A DNA stretch of 64,000 nt from Bacteroidales bacterium (lineage in GTDB: Bacteria; Bacteroidota; Bacteroidia; Bacteroidales; Bacteroidaceae), in NCBI GenBank assembly GCA_015060905.1, contig SUXQ01000001.1, positions 97,256-161,255 on the forward strand, read 5' to 3'. A model generated the notes under the pieces. It was not told the origin of the DNA. It worked only from the letters and a program-made list of their open reading frames with translations, and searched no databases. Shown here piece by piece: positions 36,228 through 45,451 of this stretch; position 1 is the stretch's first letter, and each line of letters begins with the position of its first letter. The translations under genes were made by a program, and so were the position numbers.

Positions 36228-39200
36228 ATGACTATGAAACATTTAAAATCCATTCTATCAATGCTGTTTCTGCTGTTGGCCGGTAGCATGCTGACAGTAA
36301 ATGCCTCAACAGCTTTTAAGGCAGAAGGTGATAATTTGGAAGGCGATTCCGTTTGGAAAAAAGACGTGGCACTTCTTACAGACGGCTCGCAAATAACATC
36401 CAATAACTCACAAAATGGATTCCCCCCATCCAACCTTTTGCGTCCCGAGAGCGAGGGCTTCGGCACCAATCAAATTATTTGGCACACATCGTGGGGCGAC
36501 CCGGCCATCCCCCCTGCAAATACCGACACATATTTGCAAGTACACTTCAAAAGTGCCGAGCGAAACATAATCTTTTCAATGATAGGTAGTAATTGGCAAG
36601 CTACCTACGACACCCCCACCGAGGTAATAATACAGGCGGCTAATCAGCCCGATGGCGAATGGAAACAGGTTGCGCACCTCAAAGACATGCAATACGACTT
36701 TATAGGTTTTTCTCCCGACCGTTACACCTCGCCACATATAGATCTTGGCGACTCTTACACCTATGTACGTTTCGTGGTAAAAAACACAGTAACTGCAGCT
36801 TCCGGTCGTCGCGACGCCAATGGTAACCCCTTTGTTTCTCTGGGTCGTTTCCAAGTCTATCGCGCGGTAAAAGGCATTGCCGACCCCATCGATCAAAAGA
36901 CCAACATTAACTTGTTGTTCATAGGAAACAGTATTACCTATGGAGCGGGCCTCAGTAATCCCGAAACACAAGCACCACCCGTAATTTGTCGTTCATTGGT
37001 CGAGGAAGCTACAGAAGTAACAGTAAACCTTTACAATGGTGGCCACTCGGGAATTACCACATTAGGTTTTATGCCCGGTCGCGACGATTTTAACCGTGTG
37101 GTAGCCGCCGCTAAGGCTTTTAAAAAGAATAATGGCGGCCTCGTATATTTCTCTATCATGTTGGGTACCAACGACAGCGCATGCTCGGGCCCTGAGGGAG
37201 CACCTGTAAGTACAAATACCTACCGCTCGAACATCAAAGCTATCATCGAAAAACTCATTGAGGCTGTTCCCGGTTGCAAAATATTACTCAATTACCCCAT
37301 TTGGTACAGCCCCAACACCCATAATGCTGCAACCTATCTGCAGGAAGGTCTCGACCGTCTTTACAGCTATTATCCCATCATCGACTCGGTAGTCGAAGAG
37401 TACGAACAAGTATTTGCCGGTAACCGCGAAGTGTGGAACTATTTCGAGGACAACAAGGTGCTTTTCCAAACAGAAAATGGAAATTCGGGAAAATTCTTTC
37501 TTCACCCCAATAAAAACGGAGCGAAACGTCTGGCTGAAGTGTGGACACGCAGCCTGCTTGATGTTATTGCCACCGACAGCATAGAGATTAAAAAGCCGCT
37601 TGCCGAGTGGAATTTCTTTAAACCTAGCAACGATAAAAAATATAAAATTTCCACTTCACGCGGCGATTATGGCGTTAAGAATAATGTCGTTACAAATACT
37701 GTAAAGAAAAATATCGGGGCTCAAGTAGGAGAATTTGCCTTTATCAGCCACGAAGGAAAACTCTATATTTACAGTGTCGAGGGCAAAAGTTTCCTCTATC
37801 GCAACCCCAATGTCAATACTAACGGATGGTGCGATATTAATCTCTCAGATTCTATCATTGAACCTTTTAAAGTGCAATATGTTGGCGATAATGCAAATTA
37901 TCCCTACTGTCTCACTTCGCTTGGCTACGTAGCCAATGTTCTTTCCGGTACAAAATATGGCGCAGTGTTGAGCACATATACTACAAGTGATAAGGGTAAC
38001 CAAGTGAAAATTGTCGAGTCCGGTGACTTTGATGCTACCGAGGCACTGAATATGCTTAAGGAGTATCTTAAAAAACAAATTCCCGTAACTTATCGTGTCG
38101 AGGATGCAAACGGTAACCTGCTCGAGCAATTTACACGCATAGAAAAGGCCGGTGACATAATAAGTGAAATTCCCGAAAATTTTAAAAGTCGCGCTTATAC
38201 TACATACACAGTAGGCGAACCTTTGACCGTTGCAAATGATAAGGAAAATATATTCCGTATAATTGCATCCTGGCAGTTACCGTTTGAAGTATCGCCCGAC
38301 CTTAAAAATGCACATTGGTACAATCTGGCTTTGAACAGCGGTGCCGATTATGTAACAATAGACAATGGCTATAAATGTAATCCTATGCCTACAAAAGAGG
38401 ATATTGTCAAAGATTCTTACCAGTGGGCATTCAAGGGCGACCCCTATAAAGGAATCATCGTTTATAACCGTACAGATACTACAAAAACTCTTGCTAAAGT
38501 AAATGACAGAGCCATTCTTGCCGATAAAGTATATTCATGGAAATTGACAGAGAATGAAAAAGGTTTTCTGTTGGTAAATAACGAAGATGGCCTTCATATT
38601 AATGAATATGGAGGCGCGGGTGGATATTTAGGTTTCTTTAGTAATGCCGATGGTGGCTCTATTTTCAGTGTAAGTGAGGTTGGCCAATTGACAGTCACGA
38701 ATGTAAAATTATCTTCAGGTGCAGCCATTAAAATTTTCAAATCCTCTCCCGAAAAGGCCAACGGGCGCGCCATTCTGATAATTCCCGGTGGAGGCTATGC
38801 ATTTGTTGCCGGTAGCAACGAAGGTGCAGACTGGGCACCGTTCTTTAATGAATTGGGATATACGGCGGCTGTATTAACATACACCGTTCCTCCAACCTCT
38901 CCTGACGGCCCTCTGAATCAAGCAAAAGATGCTATGAAATATTTGCGTGATAATGGAGAAGAGTACAATGTTACAACCGGTCAGATAGGAGTAATTGGAT
39001 TCAGTGCCGGTGGTCACTTAGCATCAACTGTAGCTACACATACAACAGGCGACGAACGTCCTGCGTTCCAAATACTTATCTACCCTGTTATTACAATGGA
39101 TGCAAGCTACACTCATGCAGGCTCGCGTAGCTGCCTTTTAGGCTCCAGCCCCTCGGCGGCTTTGGTCGAGCTATACAGCAACGAGAAACAGGTAACCGAG

Positions 39201-39551
39201 GAAACTCCTATGGCATATATAAATTGGGCGGATAACGATGGAACTGTACCTCCCCGTAACAGTACCGAATATGCCAAGGCGCTTAAAGCCAAGGGTGTTC
39301 CCGTACACACTAAAAATTTCCCCACCGGCGGACACGGTTACGGCTTTAACACATCATACACTTACCACGATAAATTCATAGAGGACCTTACCAAATGGAT
39401 GATGAACGTAGACGCGACTCTTACCTCTATCGAAGCTCCTGTTGTAACAGATGCCAAAGATGAAGTATACTACGACCTTTCGGGCAGACGCGTGAATAAC
39501 CCCAAACGCGGAATTTATATCACAAAGGGTCGCAAAATTTATGTAAAATAG
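36228..39551 (+). CDS. Two-domain esterase: SGNH hydrolase plus alpha/beta hydrolase, with discoidin-like and C-terminal tail domains
   Basis: 1107-aa secreted protein. A signal peptide (ending TVNAS) is followed by an F5/8 (discoidin)-like carbohydrate-binding region (about 40-215). The SGNH/GDSL esterase (about 225-445) has its blocks [10 protein letters not shown] (Ser), IMLGTNDS (Asn) and HPNKNGAKR (His). A long linker with beta-rich modules leads to an alpha/beta-hydrolase of the acetyl-xylan-esterase type (about 830-1060) with IIPGGGYAF (oxyanion), [12 protein letters not shown] (Ser) and TGGHGYGF (His). The end [17 protein letters not shown] resembles C-terminal tails of secreted Prevotella/Bacteroidales proteins, consistent with T9SS export. 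The likely role is removal of acetyl or other acyl groups from plant polysaccharides. ATG at 36228 or 36234. Confidence 0.85.
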   Translation: MTMKHLKSILSMLFLLLAGSMLTVNASTAFKAEGDNLEGDSVWKKDVALLTDGSQITSNNSQNGFPPSNLLRPESEGFGTNQIIWHTSWGDPAIPPANTDTYLQVHFKSAERNIIFSMIGSNWQATYDTPTEVIIQAANQPDGEWKQVAHLKDMQYDFIGFSPDRYTSPHIDLGDSYTYVRFVVKNTVTAASGRRDANGNPFVSLGRFQVYRAVKGIADPIDQKTNINLLFIGNSITYGAGLSNPETQAPPVICRSLVEEATEVTVNLYNGGHSGITTLGFMPGRDDFNRVVAAAKAFKKNNGGLVYFSIMLGTNDSACSGPEGAPVSTNTYRSNIKAIIEKLIEAVPGCKILLNYPIWYSPNTHNAATYLQEGLDRLYSYYPIIDSVVEEYEQVFAGNREVWNYFEDNKVLFQTENGNSGKFFLHPNKNGAKRLAEVWTRSLLDVIATDSIEIKKPLAEWNFFKPSNDKKYKISTSRGDYGVKNNVVTNTVKKNIGAQVGEFAFISHEGKLYIYSVEGKSFLYRNPNVNTNGWCDINLSDSIIEPFKVQYVGDNANYPYCLTSLGYVANVLSGTKYGAVLSTYTTSDKGNQVKIVESGDFDATEALNMLKEYLKKQIPVTYRVEDANGNLLEQFTRIEKAGDIISEIPENFKSRAYTTYTVGEPLTVANDKENIFRIIASWQLPFEVSPDLKNAHWYNLALNSGADYVTIDNGYKCNPMPTKEDIVKDSYQWAFKGDPYKGIIVYNRTDTTKTLAKVNDRAILADKVYSWKLTENEKGFLLVNNEDGLHINEYGGAGGYLGFFSNADGGSIFSVSEVGQLTVTNVKLSSGAAIKIFKSSPEKANGRAILIIPGGGYAFVAGSNEGADWAPFFNELGYTAAVLTYTVPPTSPDGPLNQAKDAMKYLRDNGEEYNVTTGQIGVIGFSAGGHLASTVATHTTGDERPAFQILIYPVITMDASYTHAGSRSCLLGSSPSAALVELYSNEKQVTEETPMAYINWADNDGTVPPRNSTEYAKALKAKGVPVHTKNFPTGGHGYGFNTSYTYHDKFIEDLTKWMMNVDATLTSIEAPVVTDAKDEVYYDLSGRRVNNPKRGIYITKGRKIYVK

Positions 39552-39569
39552 AAATTTAACAGTTTCTAA
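39550..39569. promoter_or_regulatory. 20-nt motif upstream of the fumarase promoter
   Basis: Exact second copy of the motif at 25177-25196 (AGAAATTTAACAGTTTCTAA). Its 3' edge lies 11 nt before the -33 element, a typical position for an activator site. It begins 2 nt before the end of the esterase gene. Confidence 0.45.
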
Positions 39570-39580
39570 TAATAAAATGC

Positions 39581-39610
39581 TTGACGATTCGCATAAAAGT
39601 GCTACCTTTG
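39581..39610 (+). promoter_or_regulatory. Promoter of the fumarase gene
   Basis: TTG at 39581-39583, 19 nt, TACCTTTG at 39603-39610. The predicted transcript starts a few bases downstream, which supports the ATG at 39649 rather than the in-frame ATG at 39577. Confidence 0.82.
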
Positions 39611-39648
39611 AGTTTGTCAAAAATAAAAACCGATTAAAGAATATAAAT

Positions 39649-41295
39649 ATGGCAACAAAACCCGAATTTAAGTACGCCCACATGTTTCAACAGGGTGCAG
39701 ATACTACGGAATACTATCTTCTCACCAAAGACTATGTGTCGGTGGGAGAGTTCGAGGGCAAGCCCATGCTTAAAGTGGCTCCCGAGGCTTTGACACTATT
39801 GTCACGCACAGCCTTCCGCGACGTCTCTTTCCTGCTTCGTCGTTCGCACAACGAGCAGGTAGCAAAAATCCTCAGCGACCCCGAGGCAAGCGAGAATGAC
39901 AAATATGTGGCACTCACATTCCTGCGCAACGCCGAGGTTGCAGCGAAAGGCAAATTGCCCCTCTGCCAGGATACAGGAACCGCCATCATTCACGGCGAGA
40001 AAGGTCAGCAAGTGTGGACAGGATTCTGCGACGAAGAGGCTCTTGCACGCGGAGTATACGAAACATACACCGAAGAGAATCTCCGTTACAGCCAGAATGC
40101 CCCCCTGAATATGTACGACGAGGTAAATACAAAATGCAACCTCCCCGCACAGATAGACCTTGAGGCAACCGAGGGAATGGAGTATCGTTTCTTGATGGTG
40201 ACAAAAGGTGGCGGCTCGGCAAACAAGACCTATCTTTACCAAGAGACAAAAGCACTGCTCAACCCCGCGACACTCGTACCTTTCCTTGTAGAAAAGATGA
40301 AAAGTCTGGGAACAGCAGCCTGTCCCCCCTACCACATAGCATTTGTGATTGGTGGAACATCTGCCGAGAAAAACCTTCTCACCGTTAAGCTCGCATCGAC
40401 ACACTTTTACGACAATCTCCCCACCACCGGCGACGAGACAGGCCGCGCCTTCCGCGACATTGAGCTTGAAAAGCAACTGCTTGACGAGGCTCATCGCATA
40501 GGCCTCGGCGCACAGTTCGGCGGAAAATACCTTGCCCACGATATTCGCGTCGTTCGTCTGCCCCGTCACGGCGCAAGTTGCCCCGTAGGAATGGGCGTAA
40601 GCTGCTCGGCCGACCGTAATATTAAAGCAAAAATAAATAAAGACGGTATCTGGATAGAAAAGCTTGACGACCAGCCGGCAACCCTCATTCCCGAGGAGCT
40701 TCGCAACGCAAACGAGGGCGAGGTTGTACGCGTAGACCTCAACCGCCCCATGAGCGAAGTTTGTGCACAGTTGTCACAGTACCCTGTAGCCACACGCCTC
40801 TCGCTCAACGGAACAATCATCGTTGGCCGCGATATTGCACACGCCAAACTGAAAGAGCGCATCGACCGTGGCGAGGGTCTGCCCGAATATATAAAGAATC
40901 ATCCTATCTACTATGCAGGTCCCGCAAAGACTCCCGCAGGAATGCCTTGTGGCTCTATGGGCCCCACCACAGCCGGACGTATGGACTCTTATGTAGACCT
41001 CTTCCAGTCGCACGGCGGCAGCATGATAATGCTCGCAAAGGGTAACCGCAGCCAGCAGGTAACCGACGCTTGTCAGAAACACGGCGGATTCTATCTGGGC
41101 TCTATCGGAGGTCCCGCAGCCATCCTTGCGCAGAATAACATCAAGAGCATCGAGTGTGTAGAGTACCCCGAATTAGGAATGGAGGCTATCTGGAAAATAG
41201 AAGTTGAGGACTTCCCTGCATTCATCCTTGTAGACGACAAGGGTAACGACTTCTTCAAGCAGATAAAGCCCATCTGCCCCAAAAAATGTAAATAA
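39649..41295 (+). CDS. Fumarate hydratase, class I (iron-sulfur)
   Basis: 548 aa from the ATG at 39649 ([10 protein letters not shown]), the usual length of one-chain class I fumarases. An upstream in-frame ATG at 39577 lies before the promoter and is rejected. Catalyses fumarate/malate interconversion with an oxygen-sensitive 4Fe-4S cluster. The N-terminal half (about 1-340) has [14 protein letters not shown] and KGGGSANKT. The C-terminal beta domain has [22 protein letters not shown] and [11 protein letters not shown]...[11 protein letters not shown]. In Bacteroidales it serves the reductive branch from malate to succinate. Confidence 0.93.
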   Translation: MATKPEFKYAHMFQQGADTTEYYLLTKDYVSVGEFEGKPMLKVAPEALTLLSRTAFRDVSFLLRRSHNEQVAKILSDPEASENDKYVALTFLRNAEVAAKGKLPLCQDTGTAIIHGEKGQQVWTGFCDEEALARGVYETYTEENLRYSQNAPLNMYDEVNTKCNLPAQIDLEATEGMEYRFLMVTKGGGSANKTYLYQETKALLNPATLVPFLVEKMKSLGTAACPPYHIAFVIGGTSAEKNLLTVKLASTHFYDNLPTTGDETGRAFRDIELEKQLLDEAHRIGLGAQFGGKYLAHDIRVVRLPRHGASCPVGMGVSCSADRNIKAKINKDGIWIEKLDDQPATLIPEELRNANEGEVVRVDLNRPMSEVCAQLSQYPVATRLSLNGTIIVGRDIAHAKLKERIDRGEGLPEYIKNHPIYYAGPAKTPAGMPCGSMGPTTAGRMDSYVDLFQSHGGSMIMLAKGNRSQQVTDACQKHGGFYLGSIGGPAAILAQNNIKSIECVEYPELGMEAIWKIEVEDFPAFILVDDKGNDFFKQIKPICPKKCK

Positions 41296-41307
41296 CATGC
41301 ATTAAAG

Positions 41308-41336
41308 GTTCTTCCTCTGTGTTTAAGAGGAAGAAC
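41308..41336 (+). terminator. Hairpin after the fumarase gene
   Basis: Perfect 11-bp stem GTTCTTCCTCT (41308-41318) with its complement (41326-41336), 7-nt loop. The following T run is short, so it may be a weak terminator or an RNA-stabilising hairpin ahead of rubrerythrin. Confidence 0.55.
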
Positions 41337-41372
41337 TTTAACACAAAATAAAATTAGAAAAATTATACTACT

Positions 41373-41915
41373 ATGGAAAAATCATTGAAAGGAACAAAAA
41401 CCGAAGCTAACCTTATGGTTGCATTTGCCGGAGAAAGTCAGGCACGCAACAAATACACATATTATGCAAGCAAGGCAAAGAAAGAGGGATACGAGCAGAT
41501 AGCAGCCCTCTTCCAAGAGACTGCCGACCAAGAGAAAGAGCATGCAAAAATATGGTTCAAACTGTTGCACGATGGCATTGGAAAGACAATGGATAACCTT
41601 ATCGACGCTGCCAAAGGCGAGAATGAGGAATGGACAGACATGTACCCCACAATGGCTCGTGAAGCAGCCGAGGAGGGCTTCGACGAAATTGCAAAGCTTT
41701 TCTCTCTTGTAGCAGACGTTGAGAAGGCTCACGAGGAGCGTTACAATAAACTGCTTGCCAACATTCAGAATGGAACAGTATTCAGCCGCGACAATGAGTG
41801 CATCTGGCAGTGCCGTAACTGTGGCCACTTGCATATTGGCAATGCTGCTCCCGAGGAGTGCCCCGTATGTGCCCATCCTCGTGCACACTTCCAAGTGAAG
41901 CCCGAGAACTACTAA
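41373..41915 (+). CDS. rbr: Rubrerythrin
   Basis: 180-aa cytoplasmic peroxidase of anaerobes that reduces hydrogen peroxide. The N-terminal diiron ferritin-like domain (about 1-140) supplies its ligands in [34 protein letters not shown] and [12 protein letters not shown]. The C-terminal rubredoxin-like FeS4 domain (about 143-180) has [10 protein letters not shown] and [11 protein letters not shown]. The order (diiron domain first) is that of classical rubrerythrin. A strong bidirectional terminator follows. Confidence 0.96.
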   Translation: MEKSLKGTKTEANLMVAFAGESQARNKYTYYASKAKKEGYEQIAALFQETADQEKEHAKIWFKLLHDGIGKTMDNLIDAAKGENEEWTDMYPTMAREAAEEGFDEIAKLFSLVADVEKAHEERYNKLLANIQNGTVFSRDNECIWQCRNCGHLHIGNAAPEECPVCAHPRAHFQVKPENY

Positions 41916-41934
41916 TAATAAGTAGTCTTTGAAC

Positions 41935-41985
41935 AAAGTAGAGGGCTGACCAAGTCTGTATGACTTGAGGTCAGCCCTCTACTTT
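41935..41985. terminator. Bidirectional terminator between rubrerythrin and folB
   Basis: A 17-bp perfect stem (41935-41951 with 41969-41985) capped by a second 5-bp stem (AAGTC/GACTT). It is bordered by A and T runs and overlaps the last base of the folB stop codon. It serves the two convergent genes. Confidence 0.88.
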
Positions 41986-42353
41986 TATCTCTCCGCCTTT
42001 ATTTTTACGCTGCTGCTCAGTCTGTCGCCACCCATCGGCGGAGTATCTTTCGTAAGAGTAATTTCAACCTCCTCGATGATTGTAAATTTCTCGAAGAGTT
42101 TGTCAAGTATGCGTCCGCAAACGTGTTCCAGCAGTTGCGAGGGGATTTTCATTTCCTCGCATATAATTTCGTAAATTTCGGCGTAATTTACCGTTGCGTC
42201 TATACTGTCGTTTGCGATACTGTCGAGGCTGTTTATTGTTGCGCATAGGTTCAGCGTGTACCACCCACCCACTTTGTTCTCTTGTGGCAGCACTCCATGA
42301 TAGGCGTACAGGTGTATGTTGCTAAGCTCTATTTTGTACTCTTTTATTCTCAT
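41985..42353 (-). CDS. folB: Dihydroneopterin aldolase
   Basis: 122-aa enzyme of folate synthesis that cleaves dihydroneopterin to 6-hydroxymethyl-dihydropterin and glycolaldehyde. Family pattern: IELSNIHLYAYHGVLPQE with the conserved Tyr-His-Gly, YAEIYEIICEEM, and the end EVEITLTKDTPPMGG. It follows nrdJ by 91 nt on the same strand, with a hairpin in between. Confidence 0.93.
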   Translation of the reverse strand: MRIKEYKIELSNIHLYAYHGVLPQENKVGGWYTLNLCATINSLDSIANDSIDATVNYAEIYEIICEEMKIPSQLLEHVCGRILDKLFEKFTIIEEVEITLTKDTPPMGGDRLSSSVKIKAER

Positions 42354-42372
42354 GATTTTTTTGAAAATGTAA

Positions 42373-42404
42373 GAGTTGAGATAAAATTTTGATTATCTCA
42401 ACTC
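42373..42404 (-). terminator. Hairpin between nrdJ and folB
   Basis: Perfect 12-bp inverted repeat (42373-42384 with 42393-42404) and an 8-nt loop. It is placed as a terminator for nrdJ on the minus strand, but the T run after it is weak, so some read-through into folB is possible. Confidence 0.6.
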
Positions 42405-42444
42405 CTACGGGGATTATATAGTGTCTACTGCTTAAATAGCTTTT

Positions 42445-44979
42445 TTATCCGCACTTAGAGTATCCGCATTGAGGACAGTGTAAACATCCTTCTTCAAAGA
42501 TAAGCTGGCTCTTGCATTTGGGGCATTTTTCGCCTGCTACAGTACCATCCTGAATGTATCTTTTCAGTGCGCGCTCAACGCCGTTCTTCCATGTGTTTAT
42601 GCTCTGTGAGTCGAGCTGCAGTGACGATACGAGCTTTATTACCAATTCTATGGGCATCTTGTAGCGCAATACTCCCGAGATTAGCTTAGCATAGTTCCAG
42701 AATTCGGGGTTGAAACGCTCCGAGAGTCCCTCGATGGTGGTCTTGTAGCCTATCTTATTCTCGAACTGAAAATCGTAGCGTTTGTTACCGTTCTCATCAA
42801 CGTTTTTTATTATTATGCCGTGAGTGACGTTCTTGGGAAGGGGAATACCATCTTCGTCGTCCTGTTGTCCGGTGAAAATTTCGTAGGGCTGTCCGTTGAG
42901 CAGGCCGATGAATGCCACCCACTTTTCTTTGTTATTCTGGAAACGTACAACGTCTGCTTCCAAAATCTGCGGGCGCACTTCGGTGATTGTGGGCTTCATT
43001 TCCTCGTTCTTGTCCTCTTTCTTTTCTTTGCTGTCGGTAGATACGAGTACTCCTGCGCGTGAGCCGTCGCGGTAGACGGTGCATCCTTTGCAGCCTGACT
43101 TCCATGCTGTGATGTATAGTTCGTTTACGAGTTTTTCGTCTACGTTGTTGGGTAGGTTGATGGTTACGCTTATCGAGTGGTCCACCCACTTTTGAATGCG
43201 TCCCTGCATCTGCACTTTTGCCACCCAGTCAATGTCGTTCGAGGTTGCTTTTGCATAGGGCGAACGGGCTACAATATTGTCAAGCTCTACCTGTGAATAG
43301 CGTTTGTTTGTGTCGATGTTGTTCTTTTTCATCCACTCGACGAATTTGTGGTGGTAAACTACATATTCTTCGAATGCGTCGCCATTCTCGTCGGTAAAGT
43401 CTACATGGACTTCTGTGTCGTTGGGGTTTACTTTGCGACGGCGTTTGTAGACGGGCATAAACACAGGCTCGATGCCCGAGGTTGTCTGTGTCATTATGCT
43501 TACTGTTCCGGTGGGGGCTATTGTCAGACAGGCTATGTTGCGGCGACCGTACTTTTTCATCTCTTCGTAGAGTGCGGGGTCGGCCTCGCGCAGTCTGTTG
43601 ATGAAGGGGTTGTTTGCCTCGCGCTCGGTGTTGTATATTTCAAACGCGCCACGCTCTTTTGCAAGGCTTACGGATGAGCCGTATGCTGCAAGGGCAATAT
43701 TTTTGTGTACCTCTTCCGAGAAGTTTGTTGCATCGTCCGAGCCGTAGCGCAGTCCCATTGCTGCAAGCATGTCTCCTTCGGCTGTTATTCCTACGCCTGT
43801 GCGACGACCCATGCTGCTCTTGCGATGGATTTTCTCCCAGAGTCTTTTTTCGGCTTCTTTAACTTCGCTGCCTTCTGGGTCGCTTGATATTTTTTCTTGT
43901 ATGGCCTCGATTTTTTCAAGCTCAAGGTCGATAATGTCGTCCATTATTCTCTGTGCCTTGGCTACATGCTCTTTCAATAGCTCAAAGTCGAAGCTTGCTT
44001 CGGCTGTAAACGGGTTTTTTACATACGAAAATAGATTTATTGCGAGCAGACGGCACGAGTCGTAGGGACACAGGGGAATTTCTCCGCAGGGGTTTGTGGA
44101 TACTGTGCGGAATCCAAGGTCGGCGTAACAGTCGGGGATTGATTCGCGTGTGATTGTGTCCCAGAAGAGTACTCCCGGCTCGGCAGACTTCCATGCGTTG
44201 TGTATAATTTTGTTCCACAGTTTGTTTGCATCAATCTCTTTGCTGTGTGTGGGTGTGGCCGAGTCTATGGGGTATTGCTGTGTGTAGGGTGTACCTTCTG
44301 TTACGGCTTTCATAAAGTCGTCGTCGATTTTCACCGATACGTTTGCGCCTGTAACTTTTCCCTCGGTCATTTTTGCGTCGATGAATGCCTCGGCGTCTGG
44401 GTGTTTGATGGATACGCTCAGCATCAATGCTCCGCGGCGACCGTCCTGCGCAACCTCGCGTGTCGAGTTTGAGTAACGCTCCATGAAAGGTACAATTCCG
44501 GTGGATGTCAGTGCCGAGTTTTTTACGGGAGTGCCTTTGGGACGTATGTGCGAAAGGTCGTGTCCCACTCCTCCGCGTCTTTTCATCAGTTGTACCTGCT
44601 CTTCGTCTATGCGAATGATGGCTCCGTACGAGTCGGCGTTACCCTCGATTCCTATCACGAAACAGTTTGACAGTGACGCTATCTGGTGGTCATTGCCTAT
44701 TCCTGTCATCGGGCTTCCTTGTGGAACAATGTATTTAAAGTGGTCGAGAAGGGAGAATATCTCTTCCGCCGATAATGGATTCCGGTATTTCTTCTCGATG
44801 CGTGCAATTTCATTGGCGATTCTCCAATGCATCTGTTCGGGCGATTTTTCGTAGATGGTCCCGAATGAATCCTTTACTGCATACTTGTTTACCCATACTC
44901 GCGCAGCAAGTTCGTCGCCGTTGAAGTATTCGAGTGAAGCTTTAAATGCCTCTTCGTAGGTGTACGATTGTTTTTCCAC
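42445..44979 (-). CDS. nrdJ: Adenosylcobalamin-dependent (class II) ribonucleotide reductase
   Basis: 844-aa enzyme that reduces ribonucleotides with a radical made from coenzyme B12, independent of oxygen. Blocks include LSNCFVIG, RRGGVGHDLSHIRPKG, STNPCGEIPLCPYDSCRL (active-site Cys), and NIACLTIAPTGTVSIM. The C-terminal tail carries CPKCKSQL and CLHCPQCGYSKCG, the redox or zinc cysteines of this subclass. A promoter (45116-45146) and a roughly 125-nt leader with a long hairpin precede it. No B12-box sequence of a cobalamin riboswitch was seen in that leader. Confidence 0.95.
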   Translation of the reverse strand: MEKQSYTYEEAFKASLEYFNGDELAARVWVNKYAVKDSFGTIYEKSPEQMHWRIANEIARIEKKYRNPLSAEEIFSLLDHFKYIVPQGSPMTGIGNDHQIASLSNCFVIGIEGNADSYGAIIRIDEEQVQLMKRRGGVGHDLSHIRPKGTPVKNSALTSTGIVPFMERYSNSTREVAQDGRRGALMLSVSIKHPDAEAFIDAKMTEGKVTGANVSVKIDDDFMKAVTEGTPYTQQYPIDSATPTHSKEIDANKLWNKIIHNAWKSAEPGVLFWDTITRESIPDCYADLGFRTVSTNPCGEIPLCPYDSCRLLAINLFSYVKNPFTAEASFDFELLKEHVAKAQRIMDDIIDLELEKIEAIQEKISSDPEGSEVKEAEKRLWEKIHRKSSMGRRTGVGITAEGDMLAAMGLRYGSDDATNFSEEVHKNIALAAYGSSVSLAKERGAFEIYNTEREANNPFINRLREADPALYEEMKKYGRRNIACLTIAPTGTVSIMTQTTSGIEPVFMPVYKRRRKVNPNDTEVHVDFTDENGDAFEEYVVYHHKFVEWMKKNNIDTNKRYSQVELDNIVARSPYAKATSNDIDWVAKVQMQGRIQKWVDHSISVTINLPNNVDEKLVNELYITAWKSGCKGCTVYRDGSRAGVLVSTDSKEKKEDKNEEMKPTITEVRPQILEADVVRFQNNKEKWVAFIGLLNGQPYEIFTGQQDDEDGIPLPKNVTHGIIIKNVDENGNKRYDFQFENKIGYKTTIEGLSERFNPEFWNYAKLISGVLRYKMPIELVIKLVSSLQLDSQSINTWKNGVERALKRYIQDGTVAGEKCPKCKSQLIFEEGCLHCPQCGYSKCG

Positions 44980-45018
44980 TGTTACTTATTTTTTAGTTTG
45001 TTTAGTTTTGAAAAACAT

Positions 45019-45092
45019 AAAGAAACTGTTTCGATATATTTTATCTATGCATTTGTCGAATGTTTGCAGAGTATATCAAAAACAGTTTCTTT
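45019..45092 (-). promoter_or_regulatory. Long hairpin in the nrdJ leader
   Basis: A 13-bp perfect outer stem (45019-45031 with 45080-45092), extended by a GATATA/TATATC inner stem, encloses a loop of about 33 nt. It lies wholly between the nrdJ promoter and its start codon, so it will be in the mRNA. Each arm contains AACAGTTTCT or its complement, the core of the motif at 25177 and 39550. It could act as an RNA switch, as an mRNA stabiliser, or as a DNA-level operator pair. Confidence 0.6.
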
Positions 45093-45115
45093 AAACTGAC
45101 TGATTGATGTTGATG

Positions 45116-45146
45116 CAAAGGTATTATTATTATTCGAGACAACCAA
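45116..45146 (-). promoter_or_regulatory. Promoter of nrdJ
   Basis: On the minus strand: TTG (complement of 45144-45146), 20 nt, TACCTTTG (complement of 45116-45123). It fits the Bacteroidota consensus with one extra spacer base. Confidence 0.7.
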
Positions 45147-45401
45147 ATATTTTTATTTTAAGTTATCAACAGGTGCAAGGTTTTCCAAAAGTAACTTAAT
45201 GATGCTTGAAAATCAATCAGATACAATTTTTAAAGGATGAAAAAGTTTTCCAAAAAGAAAATTTGTCGAAAAAGTGTGTGGTAAGAAGTGCTCTGTCTTG
45301 AAAATTTTTTGCCGCCTGTTTGTTGTTTATGGTTTTCTAATTTGATGATGTGTTGTTATTGCAAGTTGTCATATTTGTGTATATTTTGTGCAAAAAAAAT
45401 A
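45124..45401. other. AT-rich gap between nrdJ and dnaA
   Basis: Apart from the -33 element of nrdJ, a single TTATCAACA (one mismatch to the DnaA box) near 45163-45171, and the dnaA terminator at its right edge, I see no gene or repeat here. The sequence is AT-rich with TTTTCCAAAA-type runs. Confidence 0.6.
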
Positions 45402-45431
45402 CTGCCGCCTGACTTTTTGGTCAAGCGGCAG
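45402..45431 (-). terminator. Intrinsic terminator of dnaA
   Basis: On the minus strand CTGCCGCTTGAC pairs with GTCAGGCGGCAG (12-bp stem with one mismatch, 6-nt loop) and is followed by TATTTTTTTT. Strong fit to an intrinsic terminator 21 nt after the dnaA stop. Confidence 0.85.
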
Positions 45432-45451
45432 CAGATTAATGTTATTTTAAA

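Noticed and set aside
39577-39648. Upstream ATG giving a 24-residue extension of fumarase
   Set aside because: The ATG precedes the matched -33/-7 promoter (39581-39610), so it would not be on the transcript, and the extension has no family counterpart.
45019-45123. Cobalamin riboswitch upstream of nrdJ
   Set aside because: The conserved B12 box and the associated stems are not visible; the leader is dominated by one long hairpin.
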